Shown: piece by piece, positions 1 through 6,591 of the stretch | Layout of the letters: each line of letters begins with the position of its first letter | Position numbering within the stretch: position 1 is the stretch's first letter | DNA from: Planctomycetota bacterium | GTDB lineage: Bacteria > Planctomycetota > Planctomycetia > Pirellulales > Thermoguttaceae | DNA length: 10,005 nt | Assembly (NCBI GenBank): GCA_023397045.1 | Contig: JAEWUR010000562.1 | Location: 1 to 10,005, forward strand | Direction: 5' to 3' | Position numbers and translations under genes: made by a program | Notes under the pieces: generated by a model | Told to the model about the DNA's origin: nothing | Seen by the model: the letters and a program-made list of their open reading frames with translations, nothing else | Database searches by the model: none

Positions 1-254
1 CCATGCTTTCCGGCGGAACTGACGGCGAAGACGGCCCGACCGACGCGGCCGGCGCGTTTTTCGATGCGGACATTCTCGCCCGATCGCGAGAGAAACAACT
101 CGATCCCAACGCGTTCCTCGCCCGGAACGACGCCTATCACTTCTTTGAACCGCTCGACGCGCTCATCAAGACCGGTCCGACCCACACGAACGTGTGCGAT
201 GTGCGGGTTGTCATTTCGAATCGTGCCCGGACGTTGTCCAACATCATCACGTGA
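1..254 (+). CDS. Glycerate 2-kinase / MOFRL-domain protein, C-terminal fragment
   Basis: This is the C-terminal end of a MOFRL family protein (GckA/TtuD-like glycerate 2-kinase, often annotated as hydroxypyruvate reductase), open through the left window edge and ending at TGA 252-254. Visible landmarks are the family signature GGTDGEDGPTDAAGA near the left edge, then a helical stretch with RNDAYHFFEPLDALIKTGPT, and the closing strand TNVCDVRVVI. In the family this C-terminal domain carries part of the active site that phosphorylates D-glycerate with ATP, and the GTDG..GPTDAAGA segment is its most conserved part. The ATG at position 3 is internal: the frame stays open to the edge and the conserved motif begins immediately, so most of the protein (usually more than 400 residues) lies outside. 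The gene converges on the enolase-like gene to its right. Family assignment is firm; the exact substrate is inferred. Confidence 0.85.
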   Translation, partial: MLSGGTDGEDGPTDAAGAFFDADILARSREKQLDPNAFLARNDAYHFFEPLDALIKTGPTHTNVCDVRVVISNRARTLSNIIT

Positions 255-400
255 CTGGTTGGATATCGTTCATGGTTGCCTCTCCTTTGCTTCCTCGCGT
301 GCGCAAAAAAGGTTCACGGAAAAGTCCATCCATGTGGTGAGAAATGCCGGCCAATCCCTTTGCTCACGGCCACGGCGTCCAGCGGTGGAACGCGTTGCCA

Positions 401-442
401 TCCACCATCCACTATCCACGGTCCACCATCCACTGCCCACGA
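401..442. repeat. Tandem heptanucleotide array, TCCACYA-type, six units
   Basis: Six contiguous 7-bp units are read on the plus strand: TCCACCA, TCCACTA, TCCACGG, TCCACCA, TCCACTG, CCCACGA. On the minus strand the consensus is TAGTGGA. The array ends one base before the stop codon of the minus-strand enolase-like gene (444-446), so it forms the start of that gene's 3' flank. The same unit in the opposite orientation makes up 9964-10005. No function is evident. Confidence 0.85.
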
Positions 443-443
443 C

Positions 444-1493
444 CTAATACGCTTGGTGTGTGTCGAGTTTCGTGCGATCGACGGTCACGCCTAGGCCGAT
501 CGATTGCGGGACGTCGATCATGCCGTCGCTGATGTCGAACGAATCGGCCAGCACGGTGGCGAGCAGTCGGCGCGAGGCCAGTTCGTTGGCCGTCGAAAAG
601 GCCGCCGTCGCGGCCGCCAGATGCAGCATGGCCGCCGTGGCGACGCCGACCGAGGGGCGGCTGCCCAGCACGGGAATCACGCCGCCGGCAGCCGCCATCG
701 CGGCACACGTTCGGGCGGGCATAATTCCGCCAATCTGGTCGAGATCGATGATGAGAAAGGCGGCCGCATTGCATCGGACGGCCGTCAACGTCTCGGTCGG
801 ATCGGTCACGGCTCGCCATGCCGCTAGCGGGACGTTTGTTTGTCGGCCAAGCGACGCCAGCGAATGCAGTTCCGAGGCGTTGAGCGGATCGACGAGGAAT
901 TGCAGGTCGTGCGGCTCCATGCCGGCCGAGAGATCCCGGGCGGTCTCCATGTTGTAGCGATTTTGGCCGTCGAATCGCAGTTCGATCCGATGGCCCACGA
1001 TCTCGCGAATCGCCGCCACGGTTTGAATATCCTCTTCGGGATTGCCGGTTGACGCGATCGTTTGCGTGTGAAATCCTTGTTCGCAAAGCTCGCGTGCAAT
1101 CTGGGCGGCCATGCCCGGCTGATGGCCGGTCAATCGAACCGATGCGGGAATCCGACGCCGATAGTATCCGCCCAGCAGATTGCAGAGCGGCTGGCGCAAC
1201 GTTCGGCCCAACGCATCCCACACGGCCATCTCGACCGCGCATCGAAGCGGCGCCGGTCGCAGCGATTCGAGCGTATACAGTTCTTCAATGTCGTAGATGC
1301 TCCGGCCTTCCAACACGGCCAGCAGCGCGTCGCGGCGCGGTCCAAGCTCGTCGACGCGCCAGTTCACGCTCGACTCGCCCCAGCCCTCGACGCCCATCGT
1401 CGTCGTCAGTCGCACCAGCAGCGAATGATGCAGCGCGGAAGAGTCGGTCTGTTGTACCTCGACGCGGTATAGTTCCAGATCGTTGATCTTCAT
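444..1493 (-). CDS. Enolase-superfamily (mandelate racemase/muconate lactonizing-like) protein lacking canonical catalytic residues
   Basis: The 349-residue protein has the layout of the muconate-lactonizing/dipeptide-epimerase subgroup: an N-terminal capping domain (1-110, with GVEGWGE at 34-40 and CAVEMAVWDALGRTLRQPLCNLLGG at about 85-109) and a C-terminal barrel ending in a GSRPSVGVATAAMLHLAAA segment (277-295). The start is ATG 1493, whose ATGA overlaps the ispH stop, suggesting translational coupling; no strong ribosome-binding site of its own is seen. By eye alignment the usual active-site residues are largely absent. The KxK of strand 2 reads T145-I-A147, the Glu of FIEQP reads V201, the ADES motif reads A225-W-R-A228, and the second catalytic Lys of '..K..KxGGI' reads D250 in IIDLDQIGGI. 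Only the first metal-ligand Asp (D175 in LRFDGQ) seems kept. It is therefore probably a pseudoenzyme or a chemically unusual member. Fold assignment is good; function is unknown. Confidence 0.8.
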   Translation of the reverse strand: MKINDLELYRVEVQQTDSSALHHSLLVRLTTTMGVEGWGESSVNWRVDELGPRRDALLAVLEGRSIYDIEELYTLESLRPAPLRCAVEMAVWDALGRTLRQPLCNLLGGYYRRRIPASVRLTGHQPGMAAQIARELCEQGFHTQTIASTGNPEEDIQTVAAIREIVGHRIELRFDGQNRYNMETARDLSAGMEPHDLQFLVDPLNASELHSLASLGRQTNVPLAAWRAVTDPTETLTAVRCNAAAFLIIDLDQIGGIMPARTCAAMAAAGGVIPVLGSRPSVGVATAAMLHLAAATAAFSTANELASRRLLATVLADSFDISDGMIDVPQSIGLGVTVDRTKLDTHQAY

Positions 1494-2419
1494 GAATTCT
1501 TTCGCAAGGATTTGGGCAACGGGAATCGCAATTGTTCTTCTCGAACCACACGAACTTCGATCGACGCTGCAAATCGGTCTTGCAGCAGCGCCACGCACTG
1601 TTCGACGACGTTTTCCGGCGCGCTGGCCCCGGCCGTCACCACGACCGTCTCGTCGCCGCCGAACCAACTCAGGTCGATATCGTCCGGGCCGTCGATCAGA
1701 TGGGCCTTCACCTGACACGATCGGGCCAATTCGGCAAGCCGCCGGCTATTCGAACTGTTTTGGCTGCCGACGACCAGAACGATGTCCGCCTCTTTGGCGA
1801 GCGTTCGGACCGCCTCCTGCCGATTCTGCGTGGCATAACAGATATCGTCACGGGCCGGGCCGACAATCTCCGGAAATCGGGCTCGAAGCCGATCGATGAT
1901 CTTCGCCGCGTCGTCGATGGACAACGTCGTCTGCGTTAGATAGGCGACTTTCCGCGGATCGGGCACCGCCACCCGATCGCAATCGTCGAGCGTTTGGACC
2001 AGGCGGACGCATTCCGTCGCTTCGCCCATCGTGCCGACCACCTCGTCGTGTCCGGCATGTCCGATCAACAGGATCGTGTAGCCCTCCTGGGCGAATTGTG
2101 CCGCCTCGTGATGCACCTTGGTGACCAAAGGACACGTGGCATCGATCGTTTTGAGGTTTCGTTCGGCCGCTTGCCGCCGGACGTCGGGTGGAACGCCGTG
2201 TGCCGAATACAGCAGCGGCGCGCCCTCGGGCACCTCGGCCAGATCGTCGACGAAGACGACCCCTCGCTTGTGAAAGCCATCTACCACCCATTTGTTGTGG
2301 ACGATTTCGTGGTAGACGAACAGCGGCGTGCCGAAATTCTGGATGGCCGATTCAAGGGCCTCGATCGCCATGTTCACGCCGGCACAAAATCCGCGCGGCG
2401 CTGCCAAAATGATTCGCAT
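1490..2419 (-). CDS. ispH: 4-hydroxy-3-methylbut-2-enyl diphosphate reductase (IspH/LytB)
   Basis: IspH is the last enzyme of the MEP isoprenoid pathway and reduces HMBPP to IPP and DMAPP using a [4Fe-4S] cluster. The 309-residue length is normal. All three cluster cysteines are present: C12 in PRGFCAGV, C96 in DATCPLV and C194 in DDICYATQNRQ. Other active-site features are H41 (EIVHN), H74 (YSAHGV), H124 and E126 in GHAGHDEVVGTMG, the LTQTTLS segment (161-167), the SSNS segment (222-225) for diphosphate binding, and AGASAPE (264-270). The ATG at 2419 is preceded by GAGGA five or so bases upstream. The TGA stop overlaps the ATG of the enolase-like gene, so the two probably share one transcript. 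A start here also places the first motif at the usual distance from the N terminus. The protein is cytosolic. Confidence 0.97.
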   Translation of the reverse strand: MRIILAAPRGFCAGVNMAIEALESAIQNFGTPLFVYHEIVHNKWVVDGFHKRGVVFVDDLAEVPEGAPLLYSAHGVPPDVRRQAAERNLKTIDATCPLVTKVHHEAAQFAQEGYTILLIGHAGHDEVVGTMGEATECVRLVQTLDDCDRVAVPDPRKVAYLTQTTLSIDDAAKIIDRLRARFPEIVGPARDDICYATQNRQEAVRTLAKEADIVLVVGSQNSSNSRRLAELARSCQVKAHLIDGPDDIDLSWFGGDETVVVTAGASAPENVVEQCVALLQDRFAASIEVRVVREEQLRFPLPKSLRKNS

Positions 2420-2424
2420 GGTTT

Positions 2425-2428
2425 CCTC
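2425..2428 (-). promoter_or_regulatory. Ribosome-binding site of ispH
   Basis: The minus strand reads acgaggaaacc directly before the ATG at 2419. GAGG pairs with the anti-Shine-Dalgarno sequence at normal spacing. It fixes the ispH start and is one of the few clear ribosome-binding sites in the window. Confidence 0.65.
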
Positions 2429-2450
2429 GTCAACTGGATGACATGATAGT

Positions 2451-2471
2451 GGGCTCGGGGTTCAGGGGCTA
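2451..2471. repeat. Degenerate heptamer run upstream of ispH (GGGCTCG, GGGTTCA, GGGGCTA)
   Basis: Three consecutive 7-bp units with a GGGYTCR-like pattern lie about 30 bp upstream of the ispH start, preceded by one TAGTGGG unit (2447-2453, overlapping). They resemble worn copies of the clear heptamer arrays elsewhere in the window. Three imperfect units could be chance, so confidence is modest. Confidence 0.4.
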
Positions 2472-2496
2472 GTGTAGTGCGTCCGATTTGCGGACC
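2469..2496 (+). repeat. Imperfect direct repeat, copy 1
   Basis: The 28-nt segment built around the core TCCGATTTG (2482-2490) recurs at 2618-2646 with four substitutions and one 1-nt gap. The two copies lie on either side of the inverted repeat at 2518-2581, which suggests one composite repetitive unit. The copies are too long and too diverged to be a fresh target-site duplication. Confidence 0.6.
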
Positions 2497-2517
2497 CATC
2501 GTTTTGGGAGATCTTGC

Positions 2518-2581
2518 GTGCCACTGGCTCAGCCAGTGCTGCATTGCAGGCGAATCCGGGCACTGGCAGAGCCAGTGGCAC
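2518..2581. repeat. Nested inverted repeat (22-nt arms, 20-nt spacer)
   Basis: The left arm (2518-2539) and the right arm (2560-2581) are reverse complements with one mismatch in 22. Each arm is itself a palindrome: CACTGGCTCAGCCAGTG on the left and CACTGGCAGAGCCAGTG on the right. The spacer is 2540-2559. Transcribed from either strand it could fold into one long hairpin or two small ones. It has the look of a dispersed REP-like or MITE-like element rather than an operator, because it sits far from both start codons. There is no T-run, so it is not an ordinary intrinsic terminator. Confidence 0.85.
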
Positions 2582-2617
2582 ACACAGGATAAGGTCATAT
2601 CTGCGTGACGCACCACA

Positions 2618-2646
2618 CTGGTGTCGTGCATCCGATTTGTGGGACC
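2618..2646 (+). repeat. Imperfect direct repeat, copy 2
   Basis: This is the partner of 2469-2496, with the shared core TCCGATTTG at 2631-2639 followed by GGGACC. It is followed by an A-run and a short GGGA/TCCC inverted pair. Confidence 0.6.
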
Positions 2647-2843
2647 AAAAAAATCCCGGAAAAACATTGCATGCCGAACTCGGCGCGCGAGATGCGGCGA
2701 TGCGAAAAAGTCGCATTTTCCCCCACACCCCCCTTTGCGGCGTATTCGCATTAGCCGGCTGTCCGTGGATAATGGTCCTGGTTGGATTCTCGGCCGAAAC
2801 CGGCATGCGCGAAACTCATCCTGGCTGCACGGGGCATTGCATC

Positions 2844-2848
2844 GGAAG
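2844..2848 (+). promoter_or_regulatory. Ribosome-binding site of the hybrid histidine kinase
   Basis: GGAAG sits 7 nt before the ATG at 2856. It decides the start against the in-frame upstream candidates at 2514 (TTG), 2700, 2772 and 2805, none of which has a comparable site. Confidence 0.6.
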
Positions 2849-2855
2849 ATTGACG

Positions 2856-5783
2856 ATGGGCGAGCCGAGCCTAAACGACAATATCTGCCGTCTTCTCTTC
2901 GATGGCGTTGACGTCGGAATCGCATTGATCGACCCGGCCTTCAATATCATCACGGCGAACCGGAAGCAGGGGGAGATCGTCGGCTGCGCGGTCGACGACC
3001 TGCCGGGCAAGAAGTGCTATCGCGAATTCGAAGGGCGGGACGACGTGTGTCCGCACTGTCCGGGCGCGGAAGCAATTGCCAGCGGCATGCCGGCCGAGGC
3101 CGAGGTTACGGGACGAAGGCACGACGGTTCGCCGTTCATCGTCCACCTGAAGACCTCGCCGATCTTCGATTCCAGCGGTCGCCCCGCGGGATTCGTCGAA
3201 GTCGTGCAAGACATCCGAGAACGAAAGTTGGCCGAGGAAGCTCTGTTGGCGAGTCGGGAACGGCTGCAATTAGCCCTCTATGGCGCAAACGGCGGCGTCT
3301 GGGACATGGATCTGGCGAGTGGCGCGGCATGGTGGTCGGACGAGATGTACGAGATGTGGGGCATTCCACCGGGGACCTCTATGCGAGTCGACGACGCACT
3401 GCGCCTGGTGTACGAGCAAGACCGCGAGCTTGTGCGGAGGACGGTCGAGCAGGCGGTTGAACAACGCACGAAATATATTAACGAGTTTCGCATTTGGCAC
3501 GCGGAGAAAGGAGAACGCTGGATTGTTTCCTACGGCCACATCTTGTTCGATTCCGCGGATCAACCCGCGCGGCTACTCGGAATCTCCATGGACATCACGG
3601 ACCGCAAACGCGCGGAACACGCGTTGCGTGAGAGTGAAGAACGGCTGCATTTCGCCCTCGAAACAAGTCGTGCCGGCGCGTGGGACCTCGACCTGCTCGA
3701 CCATACCGCGCACCGTTCTCTGGAGCATGACCAAATCTTCGGCTATTCGCAGCTCCTGCCGAAATGGACCTACGAAATGTTCTTGGAGCATGTCGTGCCC
3801 GAGGATCGACCGATGGTCGATGCGAAGTTTCATCACGCATTCGAGACTTGCACCGATTGGGGCTTCGAATGCCGAATCCGGAGAGCCGACGGGGCGATTC
3901 GCTGGATCTGGGCGGCGGGCAGGCCTCGAATCGACGACCATGGCGACATGCGGCGCATGGGCGGTATCGTCCAGGACATTACCGAGCGGAAGGAAGCCGC
4001 CTTGCGAATGCAGCATGTCAACGATGTCCTTCGAGCCGTTCGCAACATCAACGAACTGATTGTCCGCGAGCGGAATCCCGAGCGAATGCTGGCCGATGCG
4101 TGCAAGATTCTGGTTCGCACGCGCGGTTACCGGCTCGTCTGGGTGGGCGGAACCACGCCGAACTCGAAAAAAGTCGCTCCCTTGGCCTCGGCGGGGATCG
4201 CGACTGATTACGTCGGCGCGATCAAGGTGACTTGGGATGATACCCCGACCGGACGCGGACCGATCGGCATCGCCTTGCGTGAGTCGAGAACGTGCGTCAT
4301 CCAGGATACCGACGAAGATCCCCGTTTCGCGCCTTGGCGCGAGCAGGCTCTTGCCCGGGGATACCGTTCCGTGGCTGCGGTGCCGATGATTCACGACGGC
4401 CGGCTGTTTGGCGCCATTGCGGTCTACGCCAACCGGCCTGCCGCGTTCGACGACGAAGAGCTTGGCTTGATCGGCGAATTGGCGACCGATTTGGCATTCG
4501 CGCTGCAAAGCATCGAGGATGAAAACGCACGAAAACGCAGCGAACAAGATTTGATCCAGGCAAGGCTGGCGGCCGAGGCCGCCAACCGCGCCAAGACCGA
4601 GTTCCTGGCCAACATGAGCCACGAAATTCGTACGCCGATGACGGCCATCCTCGGGTTCAGCGACCTGTTGATGACGTCGGATCTCTCCTGTGCGGAAAAC
4701 CGCGAGTTCCTCGAAGGGATCCAGCGAAACGGCAAGGCCCTGCTGGAACTGATCGGCGACATCCTCGATCTGTCACGTATCGAGGCCGAAAAACTGACGC
4801 TCGATAAGACCGAATGTTCGTTGCATCAACTGGTCAACACGGCCGTCAGTGCGGTGCAGGTGCGGGCTCGGCAGAAAGACTTGAAGGTGATCGTCGACTA
4901 TCACGATCCGTTGCCCGGCGCCATTCGGACCGATTCCATCCGTCTGCGCCAGATCCTCGTCAACCTGTTGGGCAATGCCGTGAAGTTCACCGAACGCGGC
5001 GAAATCACCGTGAACGTTCATTCCGTCGACCGAGACGGCGTGTTTTTCGTGCAGTTTGCAGTGGCCGACACCGGCATCGGCATTCCCGCCGAAAAAATCG
5101 CCTCGATTTTCGAACCCTTCACCCAAGTCGACGGCTCGGCGGCCCGACGTTTTGGCGGAACGGGTCTGGGCTTGGCGATCTCCAAACATCTGGCGAGTGC
5201 CTTGGGCGGCGATTTGGACGTTGTCAGTCAAATGGGACAGGGAAGCACCTTCACGCTCACGATTCCGGTCGGACGGCGCAGCGAGGGCTCCGCGATGCGA
5301 TCCTCGCAGACCGTTGGTCCTGCTTCCGAGCGACTTGCTCCATCGGCCGCAACGACATCGCAGGGCAGTCGGCTTCTCCTCGTCGAGGATGAGCCCGACT
5401 TGCAGCGGATCGTCAGCCTACTTCTTCAAAAAAAGAAGCTGGACGTCGAGATTGCGAGGAATGGCCGGATCGCTTGCGAGATGGCCGAGGCGTCGCGTAG
5501 TGCCGGCCGACCCTACGATCTGATTCTCATGGACATCCAGATGCCCGAGATGAATGGCTATGAAGCCACGCGCCGACTGCGCACGTCGGGTTGGCGTGGT
5601 CCGATCGTCGCGTTGACCGCCCATGCGATGGCCGACGACCGCGACAAATGTCTGGCCGCCGGTTGCGACGACTATATCGCGAAACCGGCCATTTTGCAGC
5701 GAATGTGCGACGTGCTAGCACCGTACTTGAAGGAAACCGCGACGTCGACGGCGCTTCGCGGCCATATTGCGGAAACGCCGTAA
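2856..5783 (+). CDS. Soluble hybrid sensor histidine kinase: PAS-PAS-PAS-GAF-HisKA-HATPase-REC
   Basis: The 975-residue protein has three PAS modules (about 8-120, 128-248 and 254-380), each ending in a DI.(E/D)RK linker. A GAF domain follows (about 388-560, with TGRGPIGIA). The HisKA dimerisation helix has the phospho-acceptor H589 in NMSHEIRTPM. The HATPase_c domain has an N box NLLGNAVKF near 703, G1 ADTGIGIP near 737, an F box FEPF, and G2 GGTGLGLAI near 770. The C-terminal receiver domain has the acidic DE pair in LLLVEDEPD and the acceptor D893 in LILMDIQMPEMNGYEA. No transmembrane segment or signal peptide follows the chosen start, so the sensor is cytosolic. PAS1 carries a tri-cysteine motif (C54, C65, C68 in CYREFEG..CPHCP) suggestive of a metal or Fe-S site. 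There is no HPt domain or partner regulator here, so phosphate probably passes to an unlinked HPt. Stimulus and output are unknown. Confidence 0.95.
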   Translation: MGEPSLNDNICRLLFDGVDVGIALIDPAFNIITANRKQGEIVGCAVDDLPGKKCYREFEGRDDVCPHCPGAEAIASGMPAEAEVTGRRHDGSPFIVHLKTSPIFDSSGRPAGFVEVVQDIRERKLAEEALLASRERLQLALYGANGGVWDMDLASGAAWWSDEMYEMWGIPPGTSMRVDDALRLVYEQDRELVRRTVEQAVEQRTKYINEFRIWHAEKGERWIVSYGHILFDSADQPARLLGISMDITDRKRAEHALRESEERLHFALETSRAGAWDLDLLDHTAHRSLEHDQIFGYSQLLPKWTYEMFLEHVVPEDRPMVDAKFHHAFETCTDWGFECRIRRADGAIRWIWAAGRPRIDDHGDMRRMGGIVQDITERKEAALRMQHVNDVLRAVRNINELIVRERNPERMLADACKILVRTRGYRLVWVGGTTPNSKKVAPLASAGIATDYVGAIKVTWDDTPTGRGPIGIALRESRTCVIQDTDEDPRFAPWREQALARGYRSVAAVPMIHDGRLFGAIAVYANRPAAFDDEELGLIGELATDLAFALQSIEDENARKRSEQDLIQARLAAEAANRAKTEFLANMSHEIRTPMTAILGFSDLLMTSDLSCAENREFLEGIQRNGKALLELIGDILDLSRIEAEKLTLDKTECSLHQLVNTAVSAVQVRARQKDLKVIVDYHDPLPGAIRTDSIRLRQILVNLLGNAVKFTERGEITVNVHSVDRDGVFFVQFAVADTGIGIPAEKIASIFEPFTQVDGSAARRFGGTGLGLAISKHLASALGGDLDVVSQMGQGSTFTLTIPVGRRSEGSAMRSSQTVGPASERLAPSAATTSQGSRLLLVEDEPDLQRIVSLLLQKKKLDVEIARNGRIACEMAEASRSAGRPYDLILMDIQMPEMNGYEATRRLRTSGWRGPIVALTAHAMADDRDKCLAAGCDDYIAKPAILQRMCDVLAPYLKETATSTALRGHIAETP

Positions 5784-5920
5784 CGTCCAACGGGGCAACG
5801 GTTTCGGGCGAGCGTCGTTCGGCGGTTCAGGAACGCGATCGATTTCGGCAAACTCATCTTGCCGCCCGCCGGGATACTCGATATTCTTCAGCCCCCTATT
5901 CGTCAGACTCTCTTGGCTCA

Positions 5921-5928
5921 AAGGTGGC
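5921..5928 (+). promoter_or_regulatory. Ribosome-binding site of the lipoprotein gene
   Basis: AAAGGTGG lies just before the ATG at 5932, with AAGG six bases away. It supports this start over an upstream in-frame ATG at 5767, which would overlap the kinase gene. Confidence 0.55.
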
Positions 5929-5931
5929 GCG

Positions 5932-6588
5932 ATGAATCGTCCCTCAATCGGATACGGAATACTCATGATTCTGGCCCTCACGACCGTCGTCTTGCCGGCG
6001 GCGGGCTGCCGCAGCGCCATCGCGACCGCGCTGTACCTTTGGAAAGGGACCGACATTCCGCCGGACTACGCCGAGTTGAAGGGCAAAAAAGTCGCCGTCG
6101 TCTGCCGGCCGGTCGTCTCGCTGCAATATCGCAATGCGAGCGTCGCCCGCGATCTGGCCCAGCAAATCAGCGCGCTGCTTCAGGAGCGCGTGCCTAAGAT
6201 CCGCGTGATCGATCAACGGAAGGTGGCCAAGTGGACCGACGAAAACACATGGGATTCATTTCCGGAAGTGGGCAAGGCCGTGAAGGCCGACATGGTGGTC
6301 GGCATCGATCTGGAAAGTTTCGACCTGTTCCAGGGCCAGACGCTCTACCAGGGTAAGGCGAACGCCACGATCCACGTCTGCGATTGCACGAAGGGCGGCA
6401 AGGTCGTCTTCGAGAAGATCATCCCGCAAAGCGTCTATCCGCCTCAGGCGGGCGTTCCCACGTCGGATAAGCCCGAGGCCGAGTTCCGCCGCGAGTTCGT
6501 CCGCGTGTTGGCCGACCAGATCGCGCGGCATTTCTACGCCCATGACCCCTACGCCGACCTGGCGCAGGATGTGGATGCGATGAATTAG
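5932..6588 (+). CDS. Predicted lipoprotein of unknown function
   Basis: I do not recognise this 218-residue protein. It starts with a short polar N terminus, a hydrophobic core (residues 9-22) and VLPAAGC, with C26 the likely lipidated cysteine. The -3 residue is Ala rather than the usual Leu, so the lipobox is not ideal. The mature part alternates beta strands and helices: KKVAVVCRPVV (52-62), an amphipathic helix near 72-86, the strand KIRVIDQRKV (89-98), then ADMVVGIDLESFDL (119-132) and a strand pair ending KGGKVVFEK. This order resembles the alpha/beta core of CsgG- or GNA1162-like envelope lipoproteins, an impression of fold only. It is probably anchored in the cell envelope. It starts 148 bp after the kinase gene and is followed after 3 nt by the ThiF/MoeB-like gene, so those two are probably co-transcribed, although no shared function is obvious. 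Confidence 0.75.
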   Translation: MNRPSIGYGILMILALTTVVLPAAGCRSAIATALYLWKGTDIPPDYAELKGKKVAVVCRPVVSLQYRNASVARDLAQQISALLQERVPKIRVIDQRKVAKWTDENTWDSFPEVGKAVKADMVVGIDLESFDLFQGQTLYQGKANATIHVCDCTKGGKVVFEKIIPQSVYPPQAGVPTSDKPEAEFRREFVRVLADQIARHFYAHDPYADLAQDVDAMN

Positions 6589-6591
6589 CCC

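Larger units (their letters stand above)
2420..2855. other. Divergent intergenic region between ispH and the hybrid histidine kinase, rich in repeats
   Basis: This 436-bp stretch separates divergent genes and should hold both promoters, but I cannot pick convincing -35/-10 pairs. From left to right it contains the ispH ribosome-binding site, degenerate GGGYTCR-type heptamers (about 2451-2471), a direct repeat copy (2469-2496), a nested inverted repeat (2518-2581), the second direct repeat copy (2618-2646), and a weak hairpin with a 6-bp stem (2700-2705 with 2711-2716) followed by TTTT. A plus-strand frame continuous with the kinase is open from 2514, but its translation through the repeats looks non-coding and in-frame ATGs at 2700, 2772 and 2805 lack a good ribosome-binding site. 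I treat this stretch as untranslated. Confidence 0.65.

Noticed and set aside
247..273. A minus-strand ATG with a good AGGAG site upstream and an open frame of 8 codons, with an apparent +1 continuation open to the left edge
   Set aside because: The plus strand of the same region encodes an unmistakable MOFRL C terminus, so the minus-strand frame is its antisense shadow and the short leader is chance.
255..400. Possible bidirectional terminator between the converging MOFRL and enolase-like genes
   Set aside because: No stem with an adjacent T-run was found on either strand. A short GGCC pair around 348-372 is too weak to call.
401..442. CRISPR-like array
   Set aside because: Units are 7 bp and contiguous, with no spacers, and no cas genes are present.
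412..1242. Long alternative frame on the minus strand (276 codons) within the enolase-like gene
   Set aside because: Its translation is Arg/Gly-rich shadow sequence with no recognisable domain, while the overlapping frame shows a clear enolase-superfamily fold.
1494..1718. Longer version of the enolase-like protein starting at 1718
   Set aside because: It would lie out of frame over most of the ispH C-terminal coding region. The start at 1493 gives the normal MKINDLELYRVEV beginning and an ATGA overlap.
2700..2720. Hairpin ATGCGA/TCGCAT with TTTT after it, terminator-like
   Set aside because: The stem is only 6 bp, the T-run is short, and no gene ends upstream on the plus strand, since ispH runs away from it.
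2514..2855. In-frame N-terminal extension of the hybrid kinase (114 residues, with a hydrophobic stretch after the ATG at 2700 that could be a membrane anchor)
   Set aside because: It would translate through the palindromic repeat, its composition differs from the rest of the protein, and the ATG at 2856 has a clear GGAAG site and starts right before the first PAS domain.
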